Positions 36,671 to 44,594 of a stretch of 51,047 nt of DNA are shown here, in pieces. Every line of letters begins with the position of its first letter. Position 1 is the first letter of the stretch. A model generated the notes under the pieces. That model was not told where the DNA came from. It worked only from the letters and a program-made list of their open reading frames with translations, and searched no databases. Source of the stretch: a virus; the IMG/VR virus record IMGVR_UViG_3300046808_000728, positions 1 through 51,047 of that record. One strand, given 5' to 3'. The translations under genes and the position numbers were made by a program.

Positions 36671-38215
36671 TTATAAAGTATAACCGATTAGTCGCACGCT
36701 ACCATTCTCGTCAGAGTTTCCTATCGACACTCGAAGTGCAAAAGATGAAGAATTTCCGTTTGAACTCAGGGGAATCATGCATTGAGTGGTTGAAGTGGAA
36801 CCTCCGTAAAATTTTGTGCTTGATTTATTTATCAAATATTCATTTACACCAACAACGTAGAGATTTGTTGGTGTATTTAAAAGTGATGTATTTAAAGCAG
36901 CACATATTATGCCTTGCTGACCATTATTCGTTAAATTCAACGTACTTTCCAGCAAGACCGTTTTCGCATTCGCTGGTAATGTTTGCGGCAATGCTAATAT
37001 GGTAGGATAAACTGTAATAGTTGACGTTTCAGACATATTACTAGTTACAGTTTTTACAGTGATTGGAGTTTTCAAGAATTTCACATATCCTGAAGAATTT
37101 ACTATCTCTGTACCTGAAAGCGTGGTTACAACACCAGCTGATACAAATGGAACTGAGCTTACTCTTCCATAATCATCAACAATAAATGGAGTTTCCACAG
37201 TTGTTGATGGTATAATTGGCGGTAAACCAATTTGTATATTGCCACTCAACGTGCTGACAGGAGTTCCAGTTACAGTAACTCCATTCAATGTTCCAGATAG
37301 TGTATTTCTAACAGTGAGGGTCGATGTTACTAAATTATCAGCGATAGCTTTGATAATGAAATTGGTCCCGACTGCACTCAAGGATACATTAGTTCCACTG
37401 TTCAAGCTAAACGTTGTCGAAGATGCTGGGTCTCCAGTTACCCCATACAATGTTTTATTTGTTAAATTAGGAACATTGAAGTTTCCACCAGAGCCTCCGT
37501 AAGTGGTGCCTATGGCGGCGGATAGATCTGGGTATACTGATCCTGAAACACTCTGACCATTGCATAGAAGCCATCCATAAGGAACAGTTCCTCCAGAAAC
37601 AAACGGTGTTATCATACCTACAGGTATTCTGGATGCAGAATTACTTACATAAAATGTATTAAGAGAAAGCGGAGTCGCCCAAGATAGATTTCCATAGATA
37701 TCTGTTGATAAAAAGAAATCATTTTGTAATCCACCAGATGGCCATTTATAATTGACAGATTCTATCGATAGTTTGGACGGCAATGATAGATATTCAGAGT
37801 TATATGGTGAAATTCTGTTTGTTGAGATCCCACCACCGCTCAAGTTTAAAGTATTCGTGGATGCGTCGATGTCAATACTGTTACCTGCTGTGTAAACAGA
37901 TCCTACAACTCTCCAATTATTGATATCTGTATATAAATTCCCATTGAATTTACATAAAGTTTTGTTCACAGTATTGAATACCAAGTCTCCTACCTGTGCA
38001 TATGAGAAAGTAATGGGATTACCTTCGCCCAAATATTTATTACCAGCGACTAGACCACCGAGAGTTGAGCCATCTCCGATAAACAATCTATCAATGTCGG
38101 TTGCATATCCAAGTTCACCGCTATCTAGAAGTATAAGTTTTCTGTCTGAATCCTGTCCTTGACGAACGATGAGTTTCAGAAGAGTATTTTGGAGGATTTC
38201 AATTGAATTTGACAT
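36671..38215 (-). CDS. Tail fibre protein with collar domain
   Basis: A 514-residue protein. The N-terminal module (LKLIVRQGQDSDRKLILLDSGELGYATDIDRLFIGDGSTLGGLVAGN, about 11-57) is the virion-anchoring repeat found in many fibre and tropism-determinant proteins, and is shared with the next gene upstream. The middle has PVGMITPFVSGGTVPYGWLLCNGQSVSGSVYPDLSAAIGTTYGGSGGNFNVPNL (about 200-252), a textbook phage tail collar domain. The C-terminal half is Ser/Thr/Val-rich beta structure. TAAATA lies 8 nt before its ATG and includes the stop codon of the preceding gene. It should head the late operon down to 35112. Confidence 0.82.
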   Translation of the reverse strand: MSNSIEILQNTLLKLIVRQGQDSDRKLILLDSGELGYATDIDRLFIGDGSTLGGLVAGNKYLGEGNPITFSYAQVGDLVFNTVNKTLCKFNGNLYTDINNWRVVGSVYTAGNSIDIDASTNTLNLSGGGISTNRISPYNSEYLSLPSKLSIESVNYKWPSGGLQNDFFLSTDIYGNLSWATPLSLNTFYVSNSASRIPVGMITPFVSGGTVPYGWLLCNGQSVSGSVYPDLSAAIGTTYGGSGGNFNVPNLTNKTLYGVTGDPASSTTFSLNSGTNVSLSAVGTNFIIKAIADNLVTSTLTVRNTLSGTLNGVTVTGTPVSTLSGNIQIGLPPIIPSTTVETPFIVDDYGRVSSVPFVSAGVVTTLSGTEIVNSSGYVKFLKTPITVKTVTSNMSETSTITVYPTILALPQTLPANAKTVLLESTLNLTNNGQQGIICAALNTSLLNTPTNLYVVGVNEYLINKSSTKFYGGSTSTTQCMIPLSSNGNSSSFALRVSIGNSDENGSVRLIGYTL

Positions 38216-38223
38216 ATTTTATA

Positions 38224-38229
38224 TATTTA
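38224..38229 (-). promoter_or_regulatory. Late-type promoter for the 38215-35112 operon
   Basis: TTTTAAATATATAAAAT precedes ATG 38215; TAAATA occupies 38224-38229 and its TAA is the stop codon of the upstream gene. The spacer is 8 nt, longer than at other late sites. Confidence 0.5.
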
Positions 38230-39309
38230 AAACTTGAATACTGGTATCGCATATGAACCAGTCCCATATGAGGTTTCTATAACTATAAATCCAGCGGATG
38301 ATAATAAGATATTATTACTAGTCAACCCGTTTGATGAGATTGCACTTATAAGGGTTTGATTTGTGTATGTTGTCTGTAAAGGATTCCCGTTGAATACAGA
38401 TAACATGGAAGTGTTTGTCTCATTTCCAGTAAACGATTGTGTTATAGTCGAAGACAGTGATGTAATTTGACCCTTTGAATTGTATGTGAAGTTGGAAAAA
38501 CTAGCATTTCCTCCACTACCCAATATGTCTTTCAATGAAATTACATTGGAGTTATTTTGAATAGTTGCGCCATCAACACTTGCGATGATGGAGACTAACT
38601 TCCCAGCACTTAAACTTAATCCATTTCCAATAGCGTCAGGGCCGATGGAACTCAAACCAACAGAACCCAAAGGCACGCTCGTCAAGGACAGAACACCACT
38701 ATTGAACGAGAAACCAGATCCCACATTTAATCTTATGGTATTGCCGCTTCCACCTGTCAATCCGTCGCCAAATGAGCTTGATGCTATGTGGTTTTGATTG
38801 ATTTGAAGGACGGATAATTGATTTGTTGTGGAAATCGTGAGGGTAACTCTATCTACATTGGCAGATAATCCATTGGAAGCGGTTGCAACCAACCCACCTT
38901 GGTTATAGGCAGCGCTTTGATCAAAATTAGCGCCACTTATCGCGTTATTTTTGATGCTTAATTGTCTCGATGTGTTATAGTATAGACTTGTGTTATCAGG
39001 ATTGGTTCCAATAAATACCCAAGAAGACAATTGACTATAATCCGATCCAGATAATTGATACAAGAACCCGTTTTCATTTACAATATCCCCTCGAACTGCA
39101 TTTTGGAGAGTGTTTCTTGTATTTGAAACAGTCAAAGGATCGTGATTTAAGTTGCCAGCAACCACACCTCCAGATAGAATACCATTCCCTATGAATAAAC
39201 GTTTAGTATCAACTGTAAATCCAAGCTCTCCTTGCTCAAGTATGATTCTCTGACGTTGTGAATCCGTTCCTCTTCTTACTTTAAGTTTGATTATTGAAAT
39301 ATCTGCCAT
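38227..39309 (-). CDS. Tail fibre protein with shared N-terminal anchor module
   Basis: A 360-residue protein. IIKLKVRRGTDSQRQRIILEQGELGFTVDTKRLFIGNGILSGGVVAGN (about 5-52) matches the anchor module of the downstream fibre gene. The rest is low-complexity Ser/Asn/Leu beta structure (SGANFDQSAAYNQGGLVATASNGLSANVDRVTLTIS..., SFNSGVLSLTSVPLGSVGLSSIGPDAIGNGLSLSAGKL), typical of trimeric fibre shafts. It lacks a collar domain. It starts 2 nt after the stop of the 39312-39995 gene and shares its promoter. Confidence 0.72.
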   Translation of the reverse strand: MADISIIKLKVRRGTDSQRQRIILEQGELGFTVDTKRLFIGNGILSGGVVAGNLNHDPLTVSNTRNTLQNAVRGDIVNENGFLYQLSGSDYSQLSSWVFIGTNPDNTSLYYNTSRQLSIKNNAISGANFDQSAAYNQGGLVATASNGLSANVDRVTLTISTTNQLSVLQINQNHIASSSFGDGLTGGSGNTIRLNVGSGFSFNSGVLSLTSVPLGSVGLSSIGPDAIGNGLSLSAGKLVSIIASVDGATIQNNSNVISLKDILGSGGNASFSNFTYNSKGQITSLSSTITQSFTGNETNTSMLSVFNGNPLQTTYTNQTLISAISSNGLTSNNILLSSAGFIVIETSYGTGSYAIPVFKF

Positions 39310-39311
39310 AA

Positions 39312-39995
39312 TTATGAAATTCTATTCCAAACATACACACCGTATGATGGATTTGTTAGTGTTATAGGGGTTATTTGTGAAGCTCCAACCACTCCAGAAG
39401 TTCTTCCAACAGAAGGTACCACTGCGTTTCCCTCTAATCTATAAGAAACTGGGTTGGTTTGTAACCTTCCACCTCTCGCTAAGTAATTTGTAGAAATCAA
39501 AGAATCTTTATCTGCGGAAAAGTCTTCAATTTCGTTTGCTATGAAGTGAAAGTGATCCGGTATATTAGAAGAAGATAATGTTTGTTGATAAAAACCCCCA
39601 GTATTAGCACCTACGGTCACAGTTTTGGAAACACCCCCAGCATCAGTTCCGGTGCCGACTCCTGTTATCACCATTCCCTGTGATACTTGAACCCACGACG
39701 TTCCTATAAAGCGGGTAGCGGGGTTTGTGGAATCCAATGTTAATAAGCACGACCCTACTGGATAAATGTAATCAATTAATTTGATTAGATTTGGCTGAGA
39801 TGGGAAAATTATGTTTCCTGCGCTCAAGGAACCCGTTACGACAGCCCCATTGTTCTCCATACCCAGAGAAAGAGATGATTTGTTGCCTAAACCGTCATAA
39901 ACATCGGTTATATTTGCAGATGAAAGCGATTCTGCTTCCACATGCAACAAAGATCCGTATAAATCAGATATGAACTGATCGGTGAGTGATTTCAT
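39312..39995 (-). CDS. Baseplate/short-fibre collar-like protein
   Basis: A 227-residue protein. After an N-terminal region (FISDLYGSLLHVEAESL) it has LIDYIYPVGSCLLTLDSTNPATRFIGTSWVQVSQGMVITGVGTGTDAGG (about 71-119), the YPvGSi......NPa..fgGTW..v..Grvl.G collar/insertion block of tail-fibre tips. SSSNIPDHFHFIANE (about 138-152) carries the histidine motif and YGVYVWNRIS the conserved C-terminus. Such proteins cap baseplate wedges or short fibres and can bind metal at the HxH site. TAAATA ends 6 nt before its ATG. Confidence 0.78.
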   Translation of the reverse strand: MKSLTDQFISDLYGSLLHVEAESLSSANITDVYDGLGNKSSLSLGMENNGAVVTGSLSAGNIIFPSQPNLIKLIDYIYPVGSCLLTLDSTNPATRFIGTSWVQVSQGMVITGVGTGTDAGGVSKTVTVGANTGGFYQQTLSSSNIPDHFHFIANEIEDFSADKDSLISTNYLARGGRLQTNPVSYRLEGNAVVPSVGRTSGVVGASQITPITLTNPSYGVYVWNRIS

Positions 39996-40001
39996 TAGTT
40001 A

Positions 40002-40007
40002 TATTTA
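40002..40007 (-). promoter_or_regulatory. Late-type promoter for the 39995-38227 genes
   Basis: GCATAAATATAACTA directly before ATG 39995; TAAATA ends 6 nt before the ATG. A TTGAAA at 15-bp spacing is probably fortuitous. Confidence 0.66.
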
Positions 40008-40024
40008 TGCTTAAAAATTGCTTT

Positions 40025-41734
40025 TCAAGATAAATCCACTAGTTTCTTTTGCAGATCATTTATCAATGTGAATATTCGCTGCAAAGATACAACATTTACA
40101 TTCTCGTTACCGTTTAATATCAAGTTAGTCAACTCATAAGTTAATTCAGGCGTTGGAATTACAGATAATGTTGGATTTGCCAAATCTCCAGTGCTTGATT
40201 TCACCTTTTCAACGATGGTTGCGATGTTGATGGTATCAATTAGGAGATTTGTGATGATTGAATTGAAAGAAATACCAACGCTGCTCGTATTACATTTTAT
40301 CCCCGTGAATGCTTTTGATACATTTAATGGCACATAGGTTTCATACAACGAAGATCTGGTTTTAGATATGTATATACGCCCGATGTTATGCATTATGTAA
40401 TACAGATATCCATTTTTTTGGATTGTATTGTACGTCAAGTTGTTGTAACTGTTTGACAACATCTTGTTTGAATTGAACTTTATTTGGATATCGTTTATGT
40501 TTTCTTCGGTTTTGTTTATGATATAATCATTTAAATAGAAGAAATTTGAAGATCTAGCTTTAGCCAATCTGTTATTTATGTTTAAAAGCGGGCGAATTTC
40601 GGTTTCCGCTCTAGGTTGATCCGATTGTTCTATCTGGGTGATGGTCTTTTTCAGATAAAAGAAGTCAGAGTCCTCTGTTGAAAACTCAATTCCTGTAGCT
40701 TCGTCGGCATATAACAATTCTTCACGACGAAATGTGTTTGTGTAATCATCGCTATCGAAAAATATGAAATAATAGAGTCCATTCTTCTGACCGACTGCTA
40801 TTACATTGTCGTCTTCTTTTCTTATGTCAATTGCTATGAGATTATCTAGATCCAAATCACTCAATGATAGTTGTAATAGGATTTCATTTGAATATTTGTT
40901 TTTCAAATACAGAACATTCCCACTGTATTCTGTTCGCTTGTTGAATCCTATCGTATATAATCCTATATTTTCAGAGTTGGCCGAAATTGAAATGCTATCT
41001 TTTAAAAATAGATTGCTACAATCTTCGTATTTTGATAAATTATATATTAAAAGTTCAGAATTTGTATAAAAATACAATTCATCAGAATCATAATCCTGTT
41101 CAATTTTTAAATTTACTGAGTTTTCAGCCTGACTGACTATTGTTAATTTCTTAGATGGATCGTTGAAAGTCCCGCTTAGAGCGTATGTGATATTATCAGA
41201 CACACAATAGTATATGAAATTGTCATTGGCGTCTATTATGAAAGAACCAGACTCCACTCTATCCAAGAATGCCCATTCTTTAGAATAACTAAATGGATCG
41301 CTGTGTGTATACACGTTTTTCCCATACATTTCATCATCCGGTGTTCTAGAATCAGCCTCTGTTGAAGTTAATGTATAAAAGTAGGTGTTTTTGTAGTCGT
41401 AAGGAACATTGTTTGGATTTATGAAAATTGAATTTTTATAAATTTTCAAATTATTCTCATCAATGCGTCCGAATAACTCATTCAAGGTGTTGTCGTTTAG
41501 TATATCCAACGCATTTGGAACTGCTAAATCGATAGTTGGTGTGATTCCATCGAAAACAGCATAATTTAAATACAAATCACTTAAAAAGTTTGATTTTGGA
41601 GTCAATTCTCTGGATTCATAGCTTGGTTTTTTACCAGAATATGCAACGCCGCTCAACACATGGAAATAGCCACTGTAAGGAGCTGAATCCAGTGTGAATG
41701 CATTGCCATCATCATATTTGAAATAAGAAATCAT
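40025..41734 (-). CDS. Large structural protein, baseplate/tail
   Basis: A 569-residue protein of alternating short strands, rich in Tyr, Asn and Ser (SGSFIIDANDNFIYYCVSDNITYAL, LYFYTNSELLIYNLSKYED, IAIDIRKEDDNVIAVGQKNGLYYFIFFD). Repeated '.n.l.i.......v.v....lyyi' blocks suggest a beta-propeller-like middle. The C-terminus is helical (TPELTYELTNLILNGNENVNVVSLQRIFTLINDLQKKLVDLS). No named family. It overlaps the 41731-43944 gene by 4 nt and belongs to the same late operon. Confidence 0.6.
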   Translation of the reverse strand: MISYFKYDDGNAFTLDSAPYSGYFHVLSGVAYSGKKPSYESRELTPKSNFLSDLYLNYAVFDGITPTIDLAVPNALDILNDNTLNELFGRIDENNLKIYKNSIFINPNNVPYDYKNTYFYTLTSTEADSRTPDDEMYGKNVYTHSDPFSYSKEWAFLDRVESGSFIIDANDNFIYYCVSDNITYALSGTFNDPSKKLTIVSQAENSVNLKIEQDYDSDELYFYTNSELLIYNLSKYEDCSNLFLKDSISISANSENIGLYTIGFNKRTEYSGNVLYLKNKYSNEILLQLSLSDLDLDNLIAIDIRKEDDNVIAVGQKNGLYYFIFFDSDDYTNTFRREELLYADEATGIEFSTEDSDFFYLKKTITQIEQSDQPRAETEIRPLLNINNRLAKARSSNFFYLNDYIINKTEENINDIQIKFNSNKMLSNSYNNLTYNTIQKNGYLYYIMHNIGRIYISKTRSSLYETYVPLNVSKAFTGIKCNTSSVGISFNSIITNLLIDTINIATIVEKVKSSTGDLANPTLSVIPTPELTYELTNLILNGNENVNVVSLQRIFTLINDLQKKLVDLS

Positions 41735-43944
41735 ATGTAATTTGTGAATTTTATGTTATTTATAATTGAAGTTGCTGGAATGTTTTGTTGGATCTTGTCC
41801 AACATGACGTTTTTCAGATATTCCAGAGTATCAGAGTTACTGATTCCTAAATTATCAATCGATACATTGATATAATTACTCTTATTTGAATTCCCATTGC
41901 AAATTGTCTGGATATGTTTGATATCATCGAGAGAATTTCTCATTCCACATGGTAGAGTGATAACAATATCATCAACCGCTTGCCTGTTTTGTATAAATGG
42001 AATTATAAATGCTAAATTCTCATCAATTTTTTGATCTGCTATTATTATATCGGTTGTTATACCATTCGGCTCTAAAAGATCTTGATCGTTGTAATAAAAT
42101 TTACCATATATGATCGATTTGTTGGAAAATTGAGCGATTTCAGTTGATATATCCAACACTTTGGCGTTATTTAAAAAGAAGAATCCTTTTCCAGTCAGGG
42201 CATCATAACTGAAACAAACGAAATTATCTTTGTACTTCTTATAAAGTGTCGTTGCGTCGAATATCAAGGTTTGATTATTTGAATTATTGAATAATTTCAA
42301 TTCAAATGTTATATCATCCGCTGTTTTTGTAATTTTTACCCCAGCATCTATATTATTTCGAAGACTTTGGATAGTCCACTCTGGATCAGATCCATTAAAG
42401 TAAAACGATAGCGTTATCTTGCCAGCATCATTGATCAAATTTTGATAATTTAATGGGATTTGATTTGCTCCACCACAATCGACAGTGTTTGTTGCTGTAA
42501 TAATATCGAATAATTCATTGTTATTGAATCTGTGGTATTCGTATTTTCTATTAGGTTGAAAGCTCAGATCACTACGCTTGTCAAAAATCACATATTTCGA
42601 AACATTTGAACTCAATGTTGCGTTTGTTGTGATTAAATTTTCAATTGCCTGATCATATGTGATATCAAACACGCCTTTTTCAGACAATGCATTCTTCTTG
42701 GATATCAAATCCGGGTAGAAGTATCGATCAACCCATGTTTTAGTTTCACCTACACCTGATAACCATGTGCATAGATAAACCTTTCCATCTTCTGAATAGT
42801 TGTTTGTGTCTATTTGATAGATTTTATCAGCATATTGTGGAGTGTCGTATCCATATGATCCACAATCCACGAATCTGGTGTCATTTATATTCAGATTGCT
42901 GAATGGATACATACTTGAAGGAGCCTGAAATTCAGTGATACCTCGTCTTATTAAATAAGGTTTGTTGTAAAATACGTAATTTAAAGAAAGTTCAGATGAA
43001 TTTTCAGAATCAATTGTGTTTGTTATATTTGTATAATTTCTGAAATCATCAACCGCTATGTCATATCCAGATGATAGAAGATTCTGACCGTTTGTGAATA
43101 CATCACTTACAGTTAGTTGATTTTTTAAAACGATAATGTCTTTATATTCAGATGAGTATGGAGAATGAATTAAAAAGTTGTTGCTTAAATCAAACTCACT
43201 TTTAGAAGAATCGATTATATTCGAAGCATTCTGATATGTCACGAATGATGTGTTTGGAGATACTTCAAGTTTATATTCTTTAGGTCTAGCGACTTTGAAA
43301 TTGCTTGTTAGGATTGTATTTTTGTTTTCATCATTCAATTCAATCAATACAAGCCCATCGCCTTCTTTCTTTACCAGTTTATTACTGGAAAGAGCCTTTA
43401 TAAGAAATAGTTCTTTCTTGTCGTTGTATATGTATTTGAAAAATTGAGGATTTTGCTCATCCTCTTCATCGGGAAGTAGAACATCCCATTTAAATAACAG
43501 ATCGCCACTATCTTCACTTAGTAGATAAGTTTTTCCAGATTCTATAAATGATATTGTGCATAAATTATTTTGATAAAAGTCCAAATCAAAATATGTTCGT
43601 TCGCTTAATTCATCATCGAATGTTATGGAATAAGTATTTGCATTTGCAATCGGTGTTGATCTTGACAAATAAACAGATCCAGATTGCAAATAAGTCAGAA
43701 GTTTTTCTGATTTTAAAGTATTTGTGTTGAATTTTAAAAAAGTATCTGCTCTTGTATTATTCGTCAGATAAAAGTTTGAATATTCTTTGGTTTTGAAATC
43801 ATTAAAACCGGAAAGCGCCAAAGGGAAATTGAAAGAAAATCCGTTTTGATATGTTCGTCTTACTTGTTTATAAGAAGTATTATCCATCGTTGACTTCCAT
43901 GATTTAGAAGTCAACGATGATAGAGATTTTATGATCGTTTCCAT
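41731..43944 (-). CDS. Large structural protein, baseplate/tail, possible LamG-like domain
   Basis: A 737-residue beta-rich protein. Residues about 480-640 (KITLSFYFNGSDPEWTIQSL, VKITKTADDITFELKLFN, NFVCFSYDALTGKGFFFLNN, SIIYGKFYYNDQD, GITTDIIIADQKI) follow a LamG/concanavalin jelly-roll rhythm. The C-terminus has DTLEYLKNVMLDKIQQNIPATSIINNIKF, which suits wedge contacts. No family name can be given. Its ATG is 5 nt after a TAAATA whose TAA ends the upstream gene. Confidence 0.6.
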   Translation of the reverse strand: METIIKSLSSLTSKSWKSTMDNTSYKQVRRTYQNGFSFNFPLALSGFNDFKTKEYSNFYLTNNTRADTFLKFNTNTLKSEKLLTYLQSGSVYLSRSTPIANANTYSITFDDELSERTYFDLDFYQNNLCTISFIESGKTYLLSEDSGDLLFKWDVLLPDEEDEQNPQFFKYIYNDKKELFLIKALSSNKLVKKEGDGLVLIELNDENKNTILTSNFKVARPKEYKLEVSPNTSFVTYQNASNIIDSSKSEFDLSNNFLIHSPYSSEYKDIIVLKNQLTVSDVFTNGQNLLSSGYDIAVDDFRNYTNITNTIDSENSSELSLNYVFYNKPYLIRRGITEFQAPSSMYPFSNLNINDTRFVDCGSYGYDTPQYADKIYQIDTNNYSEDGKVYLCTWLSGVGETKTWVDRYFYPDLISKKNALSEKGVFDITYDQAIENLITTNATLSSNVSKYVIFDKRSDLSFQPNRKYEYHRFNNNELFDIITATNTVDCGGANQIPLNYQNLINDAGKITLSFYFNGSDPEWTIQSLRNNIDAGVKITKTADDITFELKLFNNSNNQTLIFDATTLYKKYKDNFVCFSYDALTGKGFFFLNNAKVLDISTEIAQFSNKSIIYGKFYYNDQDLLEPNGITTDIIIADQKIDENLAFIIPFIQNRQAVDDIVITLPCGMRNSLDDIKHIQTICNGNSNKSNYINVSIDNLGISNSDTLEYLKNVMLDKIQQNIPATSIINNIKFTNYI

Positions 43945-43949
43945 TTAAA

Positions 43950-43955
43950 TATTTA
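43950..43955 (-). promoter_or_regulatory. Late-type promoter for the 43944-40025 genes
   Basis: CCTTAAATATTTAA directly before ATG 43944; TAAATA ends 5 nt before the ATG and starts with the stop codon of the 43953-44594 gene. Confidence 0.7.
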
Positions 43956-44594
43956 AGGCGGTAGCGTAGTTGTTGTCGTAACCGGACCCGGTGTGGTTGT
44001 TGATGTTGGACCCGGTGTGGTTGTTGGGGACGGTGTGGTTGTGGATGCTGGTATCGGGGGTGTTGGTGGTGGGGTTGTCGTATTTAAGCTTTCAGCTTCT
44101 ACTAAGAACCCTCCTTTATCCACAGAAAATATAAACTGTTTGTTGTTATCAGATACTTGCATAATATTTGCATATATATGCTTCATATCCCCGATACTTT
44201 CAAAATAATCGGATGTTATTATTTTGAAAGGTTGCACTATTGAACATTTGTCACCATTTATATATTCTATATTGACTTCGGCAGATAATAATTTATATCT
44301 GGATGTTTCTGATGGATAATAGAGGTGGGATACTTCATTTGAAAGTATTGAACTTATTTTATTATAAAGTATTTCTGGAATTATACTGTCAACTCTGTAG
44401 TCTTTACTGAATGAATTTTCAAAAATAGCAGACTCTCCATCACCCCAATTGATTCTTAGATACATGGGAATTTCAGACTCTGATATCCCACTCAATACAA
44501 AGGTCACAGAAGTCAAATCATACAGTTTGACTTCTGGTAATGTTGAAGATAGTGCGGTTGCTGAACTAGCAAATCCAATTGTGTAAGTATTCAT
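43953..44594 (-). CDS. PKD-like structural protein with Thr/Pro-rich C-terminal tail
   Basis: A 213-residue protein. The N-terminal half is a beta sandwich (VKLYDLTSVTFVLSGISESEIPMYLRINWGDGESAIFENSF, about 22-62) with the WGDG turn of PKD domains. The C-terminal 42 residues are a Thr/Pro/Ser tail (TTTPPPTPPIPASTTTPSPTTTPGPTSTTTPGPVTTTTTLPP), made partly by a 24-bp direct repeat (about 43984-44026). The tail is a third mucin-like segment in the late block. Overlap with the 44591 gene is 4 nt. Confidence 0.65.
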   Translation of the reverse strand: MNTYTIGFASSATALSSTLPEVKLYDLTSVTFVLSGISESEIPMYLRINWGDGESAIFENSFSKDYRVDSIIPEILYNKISSILSNEVSHLYYPSETSRYKLLSAEVNIEYINGDKCSIVQPFKIITSDYFESIGDMKHIYANIMQVSDNNKQFIFSVDKGGFLVEAESLNTTTPPPTPPIPASTTTPSPTTTPGPTSTTTPGPVTTTTTLPP

